DNA of 64,000 bases from Amaricoccus sp. (GCF_017995835.1 NZ_JAGOID010000006.1:1-64000), one strand, 5' to 3'. Shown: positions 34,943-46,900, counted from the stretch's first letter. Numbers and translations: made by a program. The notes: generated by a model from the sequence alone, not told the origin.

Positions 34943-35812
34943 TTACTCGGCGGCGATCCGCATGCCGTGGGCGGCATAGGCGAGGCGCATGTCGGCGGCG
35001 AGCAGCGCGGCGAGCCGCCGGCGCGGGCCCTGGGTCGCCGCCATGTTGATGCCGAAGCCGGGCAGGTCGGGCAGCGCGCCACGGTGGTCGATCACCTCGA
35101 ACCCGGGCGGGATCGTGCCCTCGAGCATCATGTAGACCGCCATGTCCGCGGCGACCGCGCCGTCGACGCTGACCTTCGACGCCTCCATCGCGATCTCCCA
35201 GTCGAAGCCGGAGGCGCCGAGCCTCTCCACGGCGGCGCGAGAGAAGGCGCAGCCGACCACGGTGGCGAGGGGCAACGGCCTCCGCCGCCAGGCATTGCCC
35301 CCGGGCGCGCCGATCCAGACCAGCGGCGCCTCGGCCAGCGTCTCGGCTCCGGGCGCGGGTTCGAGGTCGGTGGTCAGGATCAGGTCGATCGTGCCCGCCC
35401 GCAGCCGCTCGTGCAGCGCGCCGCTCACATGCGACTCCAGCACGATCCGCACGTCGGGCCGGCGCTCGCCGAATGCGCGGATCACCTGCGGCAGGTGCAG
35501 GTGGATCAGGTCGCAGGGGGCGCCAACCCGCAGTTCGCCGCCCGCGGTCGCGCCCGACATCCGAACGACGATCTCGTCGTTGAGCGCGAGCAGCCGACGG
35601 GCATAGCCGACGAGCTGCTCGCCCTGAAGCGTCAACGCGACGCCGCGCCCGACCCGCTCGATCAGGCACTGGTCGAGCGTCTCCTCGAGCCGCTTGACCT
35701 GTAGCGACACCGCCGACTGGGTCAGGTTGAGCTGGGCGGCGGCCCGGGTGACGCCGCCCATCTCCGCCACCGCCACCAGCGCCCGCAGCGCCGCCGTGTC
35801 GAGGTTGCGCAC
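34943..35812 (-). CDS. LysR-family transcriptional regulator
   Basis: A 289-residue regulator. The N-terminal helix-turn-helix reads DTAALRALVAVAEMGGVTRA then LNLTQSAVSLQVKRLEE, a typical LysR pattern, and a periplasmic-binding-protein-like effector domain spans about residues 90-285 (GELRVGAPCDLIHLHLPQVIRAF). It starts at GTG 35812 and ends in TAA exactly at the boundary of a repeat element. No divergent metabolic gene is adjacent (uup is upstream on the same strand), so its target cannot be read from context. Confidence 0.9.
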   Translation of the reverse strand: MRNLDTAALRALVAVAEMGGVTRAAAQLNLTQSAVSLQVKRLEETLDQCLIERVGRGVALTLQGEQLVGYARRLLALNDEIVVRMSGATAGGELRVGAPCDLIHLHLPQVIRAFGERRPDVRIVLESHVSGALHERLRAGTIDLILTTDLEPAPGAETLAEAPLVWIGAPGGNAWRRRPLPLATVVGCAFSRAAVERLGASGFDWEIAMEASKVSVDGAVAADMAVYMMLEGTIPPGFEVIDHRGALPDLPGFGINMAATQGPRRRLAALLAADMRLAYAAHGMRIAAE

Positions 35813-35905
35813 CGCCGCCCCCCACCCTGCCGGAAAGCCCGCGTCATAGCAGATTTCGCCGCGACTCGCGAGGGCCGGCCCCAGCCGCTCCTACCAGAGC
35901 CGCTT

Positions 35906-37723
<1,818 letters not shown>

Positions 37724-37805
37724 GGCGGCGAGCTAAGGGGCCGGCCGGCGGCGGTCAAGCCCGGCCCGCGCCGGGGCGCGCCGGGGCGGGGAGACGGCGC
37801 CGCCG

Positions 37806-37929
37806 GGCGCGACGCCGCAGCGCGCCGCGGGCGCGACGCCGCCACCGGCGCGACGCCGACGCGGCGCCCGGGTCCGGCCGGCGCAGCCGGGCGGTGGCGG
37901 CGGGGCGGTCGGGATGACGGCGCGACGCC
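37806..37929. repeat. Four dispersed copies of GGCGCGACGCC in an intergenic region
   Basis: The 11-mer GGCGCGACGCC occurs at 37806, 37830, 37847 and 37919 in the 255-bp divergent gap between uup and the aminotransferase gene. The surrounding sequence is extremely GC-rich and low in complexity, so repeats may arise by slippage. Spacing is irregular (24, 17 and 72 bp). No promoter can be assigned. Confidence 0.4.
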
Positions 37930-37978
37930 CGCATCCGGCGCTTGATGGACGCCCCGTCGCGCGCGTAGCATCCCGCCC

Positions 37979-39190
37979 ATGACCCCGCTCAGCCCCCTCA
38001 TCGCCGCCACCCCGCCGCCCCCGGTCATGGAGGCGCGGCGCTGGGTCGCCGACGCGGTCTTCCCGCCGGAGCGGCCGCTCATCAACCTCAGCCAGGCGGC
38101 GCCGGTCGAGCCGCCGCCCGCGCCGCTGCGCGCCGCGATGGCGGAGATGCTGAAGGATCCCGAGTGCCACCTCTACGGCCCGGTCCTCGGCAATCCCGAC
38201 CTGCGCGACGAGATCGCCGCGCAGTGGAGCGCCGCCTATGGCGGCGACATCCGCGCCGCCGACGTGGCGATCACCGCCGGCTGCAACATGGCCTTCTGCG
38301 CCGCGATGGCGACGCTGGCCGCGCCGGGCGACGCGGTGATGCTGCCGACGCCCTGGTACTTCAACCACAAGATGTGGCTCGACACGACGGGGATCGAGAC
38401 CATCCCCATCCCCTGCCGGCCCGACATGACGCCCGACCTCGACGCGGCGCGGGCGCTGATGGGGCCGCGGGTCAAGGCGATCGTCCTCGTCACCCCGAAC
38501 AACCCCACCGGCGCCGAATATCCCGGCGCGACGGTCGCCGCCTTCGCCGGGCTGGCGCGCGCGGCGGGCGCGGCGCTGGTCCTCGACGAGACCTACCGCG
38601 ACTTCGACGGCCGCGAGGGCCGGCCGCACGAGCTTTTCGCCGATCCCGACTGGCGCGAGGGGCTGATCCACCTCTATTCCTTCTCCAAGGCGTTCCGCCT
38701 GACCGGGCACCGGACCGGCGTGATCGTCGCCGACCCCGCCCGTCTCGCCGAGGCCGAGAAGTTCCTCGACAGCGTGGTGATCTGCGCGCCCCAGCTCGGC
38801 CAGCGCGCCGCGCTCTGGGGGCTGCGGAACCTCATGGGCTGGGTCGCCGGCGAGCGCGCCGAGATCCTGCGCCGCCGCGACGCCGCCCGCGCCGCCTTCG
38901 CCGGCCTCGACGGCTGGGAGCTTCTCGGCGCCGGCGCCTACTTCGCCTATGTGCGCCACCCCTTCGCCGCGCCCTCCGACGTGGTGGCGAAGCGGCTCGT
39001 CCACGACGCCTCGCTGCTGATGCTGCCGGGCACGATGTTCGCGCCCCTGCGCGCCGAAGGCGGCGACGGCGTCGCCGAGGCGACGCTGCGCGTCGCCTTC
39101 GCCAACTCCGGCCCCGAGGGTCTCGCGGAAACGGGCCGCCGCCTCGCCGCGTTCACGGCGGCGTTCCGGGAGGCGCCTGCGGCGGGGTGA
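37979..39190 (+). CDS. Class I/II PLP-dependent aminotransferase
   Basis: A 403-residue fold-type I aminotransferase: LYGPVLGNPDLRDEIA, VTPNNPTGAEY, LVLDETYRDF and the PLP-binding SFSKAFRLTGHR with Lys237. Asp203 (LDE) and Arg near the C-terminus (LRVAFAN) complete the site. Related enzymes act on aspartate, aromatic or methionine-type substrates; this sequence does not settle which. Divergent from uup and about 100 nt upstream of ppiD on the same strand. Confidence 0.88.
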   Translation: MTPLSPLIAATPPPPVMEARRWVADAVFPPERPLINLSQAAPVEPPPAPLRAAMAEMLKDPECHLYGPVLGNPDLRDEIAAQWSAAYGGDIRAADVAITAGCNMAFCAAMATLAAPGDAVMLPTPWYFNHKMWLDTTGIETIPIPCRPDMTPDLDAARALMGPRVKAIVLVTPNNPTGAEYPGATVAAFAGLARAAGAALVLDETYRDFDGREGRPHELFADPDWREGLIHLYSFSKAFRLTGHRTGVIVADPARLAEAEKFLDSVVICAPQLGQRAALWGLRNLMGWVAGERAEILRRRDAARAAFAGLDGWELLGAGAYFAYVRHPFAAPSDVVAKRLVHDASLLMLPGTMFAPLRAEGGDGVAEATLRVAFANSGPEGLAETGRRLAAFTAAFREAPAAG

Positions 39191-39290
39191 ACCGCGCGCC
39201 GGGCGCCACACCGGCGCTTCGGGCGCGCTTGCCTCGCCGCGGGGCAGCGACTAAGACGCCGCATCCGCCCGGACGAGGACGCGCGCCCCG

Positions 39291-41156
39291 ATGCTGAAGA
39301 CCTTTCGCGCCAGCAAATCCAACTTCGTCGTCTGGGCGATCCTGATCATCATCGTGATCGGCTTCGGCGGGTTCGGCATCACCGCGACCGGCTCGGGCGG
39401 CTATTCGGTCGCCGAGGTCGGCGACCAGGAGATCGCGGCCGACGAGTACGCCCGCGCCGTCGGCCAGGAGGTCGACGCGCTCTCCCGCCAGCTCGGCCGG
39501 CAGCTGCCCATGGCCGAGGCGCGCCAGTTCGGCGTCGACCGCATGGTGCTCGGCCGGCTGGTCACCGACGCCGCCCTCGACGACGAGGCGGCGCGGCGCG
39601 AGATCTCGACCGGGGACGCGACCGTGCAGGAAATGGTGCTGGCGACGCCGGCCTTCCGCGGCGTCAACGGCGGCTTCGACCGCGAGGCCTACAGGTTCGC
39701 GCTCGAGCGCGCCGGCCTGACGCCCGACCGCTTCGAGGCGATGCTCCGGCGCGAGGGAACGCGCGAGCTGATCGCCGGCGCCGTCCAGGGCGCCACCTCC
39801 ATGCCGGAGACCGAGGCAACGGCGCTGCTCGCCCATGCCGGCGAAGAGCGGCGCTTCGACTGGATCGAGCTCGACCCGATGCTCCTCGCCACGCCGACCC
39901 CGCCGCCGACCGAGGACGAACTCGCCGCCTTCCACGAAGCGAACATCGCCCGCTACACCCGGCCGGAGACGCGCAGGATCACCTACGCCCTCCTCGATCC
40001 CGCCGCGCTCGCCGCGACGATCGAGGTTCCCGAGGCCGACCTGCGGGCGGCCTACGACGCCGCCGGCGACCGCTTCTCGACCCCGGAGCGGCGCAGCGTC
40101 GAGCGCATCGGCTTCGGCACGACCGAAGATGCCGCCGCGGCGCTGGCGCGCATCACGGCTGGCGAGATCACCTTCGACACCCTCGCCGCGACCCGCGGCC
40201 TCACCCCCGCCGAGCTTGACCAGGGTGAGGTGCGGCGCGCCGATCTCGCGCCCGAGGCCGCCGCGGCGGTCTTCGACGCGACCGGGCCGGGGATCGTCGG
40301 GCCGGCGGCCACGCCGCTCGGGCCGTCGCTCTTCCGCATCAACGCCATCCTCGCGCCGACGACGGTCCCCTTCGAGACCGCCCGCGCCGAGATCGCCGCC
40401 GACCGCGCCCTCGCCGAGGCGCGCAAGCAGGTCGTCGACGCCGGCCGCGCCGTCGAGGACATGATCGCCGGCGGCGCGCGCATCGAGGAGATCGCCTCCG
40501 GGTCGGAGTTCGAGATGGGCCAGATCGACCTCGCGGCGGACACCACCGGCGGGCTCGCCGACGATCCCGCCTTCCGCGCCGCCGCCGAGGCGGCGGACGT
40601 CGACGCGGAGACCGACCTCGTCACCCTCGCCTCGGACGGCCTCGTCACCCTGCGCGTCGACGCGATCGAGCCGCCGGCGCCGATCCCGCTCGCCGGGATC
40701 CGCGACCGCGTGGCGGCGGACTGGAAGGCCGCGGAGGACGCGCGGCGGCTCACGGAGATGGCCGGGGGCCTGAAGGCCGAACTCGATGGCGGGCTGCCGA
40801 TCGGCGATCTCGCCACCCGGCTCGGCCGGCTGGTGCGCTCCGCCGGACCAGTGGCGCGCACCGCCCCGGTCCAGGGCGCGCCCGCCGGCCTCGTCGATGC
40901 GGTCTTCGCCACCGCCGCGGGGAGCGCGGCGGTCGTCGACGCCGAAGGCCGCGTCGCGGTCGTCGAGGTCGCCGAGGTGATCCCCTTCGACGCCACCGAC
41001 GCCGACGGCGCCGCGCTGGTGCAGAACGTGAGCGGCCAGCTCGGCGCGCAGGCCGCCGAGGACGTGCTCGCGCTCTTCACGCAGGCGTTGCAGGCGCAGT
41101 CGGGCGTCCGCATCGACCAGGCGCAGATCGACCGCGTGCTCGCGCAGTTCCCCTGA
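39291..41156 (+). CDS. ppiD: Periplasmic folding factor PpiD / SurA-N-domain peptidyl-prolyl isomerase
   Basis: A 621-residue inner-membrane-anchored chaperone. A short cytoplasmic start (MLKTFRASKSNFVVW) leads into one transmembrane helix (about 14-32), then GDQEIAADEYARAVGQEVD, the SurA-N-like chaperone domain, and a parvulin-type domain around residues 240-360 whose catalytic motifs look poor. In PpiD the parvulin domain is often inactive. It assists outer-membrane and exported proteins leaving the Sec translocon. trpE follows 7 nt later, an arrangement I associate with Rhodobacterales. Confidence 0.85.
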   Translation: MLKTFRASKSNFVVWAILIIIVIGFGGFGITATGSGGYSVAEVGDQEIAADEYARAVGQEVDALSRQLGRQLPMAEARQFGVDRMVLGRLVTDAALDDEAARREISTGDATVQEMVLATPAFRGVNGGFDREAYRFALERAGLTPDRFEAMLRREGTRELIAGAVQGATSMPETEATALLAHAGEERRFDWIELDPMLLATPTPPPTEDELAAFHEANIARYTRPETRRITYALLDPAALAATIEVPEADLRAAYDAAGDRFSTPERRSVERIGFGTTEDAAAALARITAGEITFDTLAATRGLTPAELDQGEVRRADLAPEAAAAVFDATGPGIVGPAATPLGPSLFRINAILAPTTVPFETARAEIAADRALAEARKQVVDAGRAVEDMIAGGARIEEIASGSEFEMGQIDLAADTTGGLADDPAFRAAAEAADVDAETDLVTLASDGLVTLRVDAIEPPAPIPLAGIRDRVAADWKAAEDARRLTEMAGGLKAELDGGLPIGDLATRLGRLVRSAGPVARTAPVQGAPAGLVDAVFATAAGSAAVVDAEGRVAVVEVAEVIPFDATDADGAALVQNVSGQLGAQAAEDVLALFTQALQAQSGVRIDQAQIDRVLAQFP

Positions 41157-41163
41157 GGCCGGG

Positions 41164-42678
41164 ATGACCCTCTCGCCCGCCTACGAGGACTTCGCCGCCG
41201 CCTTCGACGCCGGCCGCAACCAGGTGGTGTGGACCCGGCTCGTCGCCGACCTCGACACCCCGGTGTCGCTGATGCTGAAGCTGACGGGCGCGCGCAAGGA
41301 CAGCTTCCTGCTGGAGAGCGTCACCGGCGGCGAGGTCCGCGGCCGCTACTCGATCATGGGGATGAAGCCCGATCTGGTCTGGCAGTGCCGGGGCCGCACG
41401 GCGCGAACGAACCGCTCCGCCCGCTTCGACCCCGAGGCCTGGGAGAACGAGCCCGACGATCCGCTGGCGAGCCTGCGCCGGCTGATCGCCGCGAGCCGCA
41501 TCGACCTGCCCGCCGACCTGCCCGCCATGTCGGCCGGCCTCTTCGGCTATCTCGGCTACGACATGGTGCGCCTCGTCGAGCGGCTGGCCGAGCCCAACCC
41601 CGACCCGCTCGGCCTGCCCGACGCGGTGATGCTGCGGCCGACCGTCGTCGTCGTCGTCGACGGCGTGAAGGGCGAGGTCACCGTCGTCAGCCCCGCCTGG
41701 GCCGGTTCCGGCCTGAGCGCGCGCGCGGCCTACGCCCAGGCGGCCGAGCGGGTGATGGACGCCGTGCGCGACCTCGACCGCGCGCCGCCGCAGGCGGGCC
41801 GCGACCTCGGAACCGCCGCCGCCGTCGGCGCCCCGGTCTCGAACGTCACGCCGGAGGCCTACCGCGCCACCGTCGAGAAGGCCAAGGAATACATCCGCGC
41901 CGGCGACATCTTCCAGGTCGTGCCGTCGCAACGCTGGCGGTTGGACTTCGACCTGCCGCCCTTCGCGCTCTACCGGGCGCTGCGCCGGACCAACCCCTCG
42001 CCCTACATGTTCTATTTCGACTTCGGCGGCTTCCAGGTCGTCGGCGCGAGTCCGGAGATCCTCGTCCGGGTCAAGCAGGGGCGCGTGACCATCCGCCCGA
42101 TCGCCGGCACCCGGCCGCGCGGCGCGACCCCGGCCGAGGATCTGGCGCTGGAGCACGAGCTTCTCGCCGACCCCAAGGAGCGGGCCGAGCACCTGATGCT
42201 GCTCGATCTCGGCCGCAACGACGTCGGCCGGGTGGCGCGGGTCGGCACCATCGAGCCGAACGAGCAGTTCGTGATCGAGCGCTACAGCCACGTCATGCAC
42301 ATCGTCTCGAACGTCGAGGGCGACCTCGCCGCGGGCCACGACGCCCTCTCGGCGCTGCTCGCCGGCCTGCCTGCCGGCACCGTCTCCGGCGCGCCCAAGG
42401 TGCGGGCGATGGAGATCATCGACGAGCTCGAGACCGAGAAGCGCGGCGTCTATGGCGGCGGCGTCGGCTATTTCGCCGCCGGCGGGGACATGGACGTCTG
42501 CATCGCGCTGCGCACCGGCGTGGTGAAGGACGGCGCGCTCTACGTCCAGGCCGGCGGCGGGGTGGTCTACGACAGCGACCCCGAGGCGGAGTTGCAGGAA
42601 ACCGTCAACAAGTCCAAGGCGCTGACCCAGGCCGCCCGCGACGCCGGCCTCTTCGTCGCGGCGCGCGGCGGCAACTGA
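41164..42678 (+). CDS. trpE: Anthranilate synthase component I
   Basis: A 504-residue enzyme that, with a glutaminase partner, converts chorismate to anthranilate. The N-terminal tryptophan-feedback region (DSFLLESVTGGEVRGRYSIM) is present. Chorismate-binding motifs are FQVVPSQRW, SPSPYMFYFDFG-like NPSPYMFYFDFG, IRPIAGTRPRG, DLGRNDVGRV, SGAPKVRAMEIIDELE and QAGGGVVYDSDPEAE. No leader peptide or attenuator fits in the 7-nt gap after ppiD. The next trp genes (trpG, trpD, trpC) are not downstream; a MITE-like repeat begins right after the TGA. Confidence 0.95.
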   Translation: MTLSPAYEDFAAAFDAGRNQVVWTRLVADLDTPVSLMLKLTGARKDSFLLESVTGGEVRGRYSIMGMKPDLVWQCRGRTARTNRSARFDPEAWENEPDDPLASLRRLIAASRIDLPADLPAMSAGLFGYLGYDMVRLVERLAEPNPDPLGLPDAVMLRPTVVVVVDGVKGEVTVVSPAWAGSGLSARAAYAQAAERVMDAVRDLDRAPPQAGRDLGTAAAVGAPVSNVTPEAYRATVEKAKEYIRAGDIFQVVPSQRWRLDFDLPPFALYRALRRTNPSPYMFYFDFGGFQVVGASPEILVRVKQGRVTIRPIAGTRPRGATPAEDLALEHELLADPKERAEHLMLLDLGRNDVGRVARVGTIEPNEQFVIERYSHVMHIVSNVEGDLAAGHDALSALLAGLPAGTVSGAPKVRAMEIIDELETEKRGVYGGGVGYFAAGGDMDVCIALRTGVVKDGALYVQAGGGVVYDSDPEAELQETVNKSKALTQAARDAGLFVAARGGN

Positions 42679-42812
42679 TGCACGCGAGTCTACCAGGCCA
42701 CCCGGCGCTACACGGGCTAACACGCGTGATAGATGGGTAACTACCTGAATACACACGATAAAATCGTTAAGGGTCAAAAAGGTCCGCGAGTCGTTTCGTG
42801 AGCCCGCCGGTA
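42679..42812 (-). mobile_element. MITE-like element, copy B (134 bp, inverted relative to copy A)
   Basis: About 87% identical by hand alignment to the reverse complement of copy A, with two single-base gaps. One terminus is intact (GCCCGCCGGTA at the right end); the trpE-side end has drifted (TGCACGCGAGT). It is flanked by a 3-bp direct repeat TGA (42676-42678, the trpE stop, and 42813-42815). The interior carries the same AT-rich core and the palindrome CACGCGTG. No ORF. Together the copies bracket about 7.7 kb in inverted orientation. Confidence 0.68.
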
Positions 42813-42889
42813 TGACGCCGCAATCCGGGTTGCGGCCGCGAACCGCGCGGGCTACCCCGTGACGGTACTTGCGTGTGCGGGAGCGAACG

Positions 42890-43972
42890 ATGGCAATTGC
42901 GGGATGGCGCCTCGGCCTTGCGGCGGCGGTGCTGGCGGCGCTCGCCGGCTGCGATGACGAGGACGCCCCGGCCCCGGCCGAGATCCGTCCCGTCCGCGCC
43001 ATCGTCGTCGAGGAGAGCGTCGGCGGCCGCGAGCTGGCCTTCGCCGGGGTCGTCGAGAGCCGCACGACGGTCAACCTCGCCTTCCGGATCGGCGGCCGCA
43101 TGGTCGAGCGCCTCGTCGACGTCGGCGACACGGTGACGGCCGGCCAGGTCGTGGCCCGCCTCGACCCGACCGACGAGGAGAACGGGCTGCGCGCCGCCGA
43201 GGCGAGCCTCGCCGCCGCCGAGGGCCAGCTCTCCGAGGCGCGCATCAACTATGACCGCCATCGCCACCTCTACCAGCGCCAGATCGCGGCGCGCGCCGCG
43301 TTCGAACGCGCCGAGCAGGTCTTCACCACGGCGCAGGCCGGCGTCGACGCCGCCGCGGCCCAGGCCGGCATCGCGCGCCGCCGCCTCGCCGACACCGAGC
43401 TTGTCGCCGACGCTCCCGGCGTGGTGACCGAGATCGGCGCCGAGCCGGGCGAGGTCGTCCCCGCCGGCCGGATGATCGTCCAGAAGAGCCAGGACGGCGG
43501 CCTCGACGGCGTCTTCGACGTCGCCGCCGCGGCGATGGAGGCGAGCCCGCCCGACCCGGAGGTTCTGGTCTTGATGACGCTGCGCCCCGACGTGACGGCC
43601 CGGGGCCGCGTCCGCGAGATCGCCCCGCGCGCCGACCCGGTGACCGGCACATTCCGCGTCCGCGTCGGCCTGATCGACCCGCCCGCCGAGATGCGCCTCG
43701 GCACGCCGGTCACCGCCCGCGTCCATTTCGGCGGGGACGCCGGCATCGTCCTGCCGGCCAGCGCCCTCACCTCGGCCGAGGGCGGGCCCGCGGTCTGGGT
43801 GGTCGACCCCGCCACCAACACCGTGGCGCTGCGCCCGATCGGGGTGGCGCGGTTCGACCCGGCAAGCGTCGCCGTCTCGGACGGCCTCGCCGTCGGCGAG
43901 ATCGTCGTCACCGCCGGGGTGCAGGCGCTGCGCCCGGGACAGGAAGTCCGCCTCCTCGGCTCCGGCGCGTGA
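42890..43972 (+). CDS. RND efflux periplasmic adaptor (membrane-fusion) lipoprotein
   Basis: A 360-residue HlyD/AcrA-type subunit. The N-terminus has a lipoprotein signal ending LAALAGC (Cys21). A biotinyl-lipoyl-like half-motif ESRTTVNLAFRIGGRMVERLVDVGDTVTAGQVVARLDP follows, then an alpha-helical hairpin (about 85-150) and beta-barrel segments. It bridges the RND pump to an outer-membrane channel, which is not encoded here. ATG 42890 follows GGGAG; the pump gene starts 10 nt after its stop. Confidence 0.9.
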   Translation: MAIAGWRLGLAAAVLAALAGCDDEDAPAPAEIRPVRAIVVEESVGGRELAFAGVVESRTTVNLAFRIGGRMVERLVDVGDTVTAGQVVARLDPTDEENGLRAAEASLAAAEGQLSEARINYDRHRHLYQRQIAARAAFERAEQVFTTAQAGVDAAAAQAGIARRRLADTELVADAPGVVTEIGAEPGEVVPAGRMIVQKSQDGGLDGVFDVAAAAMEASPPDPEVLVLMTLRPDVTARGRVREIAPRADPVTGTFRVRVGLIDPPAEMRLGTPVTARVHFGGDAGIVLPASALTSAEGGPAVWVVDPATNTVALRPIGVARFDPASVAVSDGLAVGEIVVTAGVQALRPGQEVRLLGSGA

Positions 43973-43982
43973 GGGCCGCGCC

Positions 43983-46900
43983 ATGATGGGTCCGAACCTT
44001 TCCGGCTGGGCGATCCGCTCGCGCGCGCTGACCATCTACCTGATGGTCGTGGCCGTCATCGCCGGCGGTTTCGCCTTCGCGAACCTCGGCCGCGACGAGG
44101 ATCCGACCTTCACCATCAAGACCATGCTCGTCTCGGCCGTCTGGCCCGGCGCGACCATGGAGGAGACCCTCGACCAGCTCACCGACCGGCTGGAACGCCG
44201 GCTGGAGGAGACGACCGGCCTCGACGCCCTGCGCTCGATCACCCGGCCGGGCGTCACCACGATCTATGTCGAGCTCGAAGGCCCGTTCCCGCCCGAGGAC
44301 GTCGCCGATGTCTGGCAGGAGGTCCGGAACGCCGTCGGCGACATCCGCCACACGCTGCCCCCGGGCGTCCTCGGCCCGTTCTTCAACGACGATTTCGGCG
44401 ACGTCTTCGGCATCGTCTACGGCTTCACCGCCGACGGCTTCTCCGACCGAGAGCTTCGCGACGAGGTCGACCGCGTCCGCACCGAGCTGATCCGCCGGGC
44501 CCCCGACATCGCCAAGGTCGAGTTCCTCGGCGTGCAGGACGAGACGATCTTCGTCGAGTTCCTCCCCGACCAGGTCGCCGCCCTCGGGCTCGACTACGGC
44601 CAGATCTTCGCCGCCATCGCCGCGCAGAACGCCGTGCGCCCCTCGGGCGTCATCAACAGCGGCCTCGAGAACCTCACGCTGCGCGTCAGCGGCGCCTTCG
44701 AGGACGAGACCGACATCCTCGACACCCCGCTGGTCGCCGGCGGCCGCAGCTTCCGCCTCGGCGACGTCGCCAACGTCCGCCGCGGCCATGTCGACCCGCC
44801 CGCGCCGATGTTCCGCGTCGACGGCGAGCCGGCGATCGGCCTCGCCATCTCGATGCGCGAGGGCGGCGACATCCTCGAACTCGGCGCCGAGATCGACACG
44901 GCGATGGCCGCCATCGTCGCCGACATGCCGCTCGGCGTCGAGCCGCACCTCGTCTCCGACCAGCCCGTCGTCGTCGACCGCGCCATCGGCGACTTCACCA
45001 CCTCGCTCTACCAGGCCATCGCCATCATCCTCGGCGTCAGCTTCCTCAGCCTCGGCGTCCGTCCCGGCGCCGTGGTGGCGGTGGCGATCCCGGTGACGCT
45101 CGCCACGGTCTTCCTGATCATGCAGACGCTCGGGATCGACCTGCACCGCGTCTCGCTCGGCGCGCTCATCATCGCGCTCGCGCTGCTCGTCGACGACGCC
45201 ATGACGACGACCGACGCGATCCTGCGCCGCCTCGCCGTCGGCGACACCGTGGCCGAGGGCGCGCAATGGGCCTATTCCCGCCTCGCCGCGCCGATGCTGA
45301 CCGGCACCCTCATCACCATCGCGGGCTTCGTGCCCATCGGCTTCGCCGAGAGCATGGCGGGCGAGTACACGATCTCGCTCTTCCAGGTCGTCGCGATCGC
45401 GCTCATCGCCTCGTGGTTCGTCGCCGTGCTGTTCACGCCCATCGTCGGCGGGCTCATCCTGAAGCCGCCCGCCCCCGGCGCCCAGCGACAGGAAGGCTGG
45501 CTCCTGCGAACCTACGGCCGCTTCCTCAACCTCGCGATCAGCGGCCGCTGGATCACCATCGCGGTGACCATCGCCCTCTTCGCCCTCGCCGTCGTCGGCC
45601 TCGGCAAGGTCAGCCGCCAGTTCTTCCCGCCCTCGGACCGCTTCGAGCTGGTCGTCGACTTCCAGCTCCCCCGGTCGAGCTCGATCTACGCGAGCCTCGA
45701 CGCCGTCGAGCAGATCGAGGGCTGGCTCGCCGCCAACGAGGACGTCGACCACTTCTCGTCCTATGTCGGCCGCAACGTCGTCCGCTTCTACCTGCCGCTC
45801 GCCATCCTGCCGCCCTCGGACCACCACAGCCAGCTCGTCGTCATGGCCAACGGCCTCGACGAGCGCATCCGGCTCGAGGAGGCGCTCGACGCCTGGCTCG
45901 TCGAGACCTTCCCCGAGGCGGTGGTCCGCGTCAGCCCGCTGGAGATGGGCCCGCCGATCGGCTGGCCGGTCCAGTACCGCATCTCCGGCCCCGACGTGGA
46001 GGTGCTGCGCGCCGAGGCGCTGAAGCTCGCCGAGGTGATCGCGAGCTTCCCCGGCGCGCGCCGCGTGCATTTCGACTGGATCGAACCCGCCCGCGCGCTG
46101 GTGATCGACGTCGACCAGGACCAGGCGCGCCGGCTCGGCCTGTCCAGTCGGCAGCTCTCCGACGCGTTGCAGACCGCCGTCTCCGGCGCGACCGTGACCC
46201 AGCTCCGCGATGGAATCTACTCGATCGACGTCGTGGCCCGCTCCGACGCCGAGGACCGCATCGCGCTGGACCGTCTCGCCAACCTGCAAATCCCCATTCC
46301 GGGCGGGCGCACCGTGGCGCTCGAGCAGTTCGCCAGCTTCCGCTACGACCAGGAGCAGCCGCTGGTCTGGCGGCGCGACGGCGCCCCCACCCTGACCGTC
46401 CTCGCCGACGTCGCCCCCGGCCTCCTGCCGGAAGCGGCCGTGGGCGCGATCGAGGCCGACGTCGACGCGCTCGCCGCCGCCCTGCCGCAGGGCTACCGCA
46501 TCGAGACCGGCGGCACGGTCGAGACCTCGGCCGAGAGCCAGGAGGCGGTCTTCGCCGTCGTGCCGCTGATGATCTTCATCATGGTCACGCTGCTGATGGT
46601 CCAGCTCCAGAGCTTCCGCGCGGCCTTCATCACCGTGGTGCTGCTGCCGCTCGGGCTGATCGGCGTCGTCGGCGCGCTACTGCTCTTCGGCCGCCCACTC
46701 GGCTTCGTGGCGATCCTCGGCATCCTCGCGCTGATCGGCATGATCGCCAAGAACGCCGTGATCCTCATCACCCAGATCGAGGACGAGCGCGCCGAGGGGC
46801 TCGGCGTGCGCGAGGCCGCGGTCTCGGCCGCCAAGAACCGCATGCGGCCGCTGACGCTCACCGCCTTCTCGACGGTGCTCGGGCTGCTGCCGATCGCCCC

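Noticed and set aside
41077..43248. A 723-codon minus-strand frame over trpE, the repeat element and the RND adaptor
   Set aside because: Antisense shadow; it contains translated MITE-like sequence in its middle and no family motif.
43908..46289. A 793-codon minus-strand frame opposite the RND pump
   Set aside because: Composition is Arg/Asp/Gly/Val-rich without domain motifs and it is wholly antisense to a well-conserved transporter.
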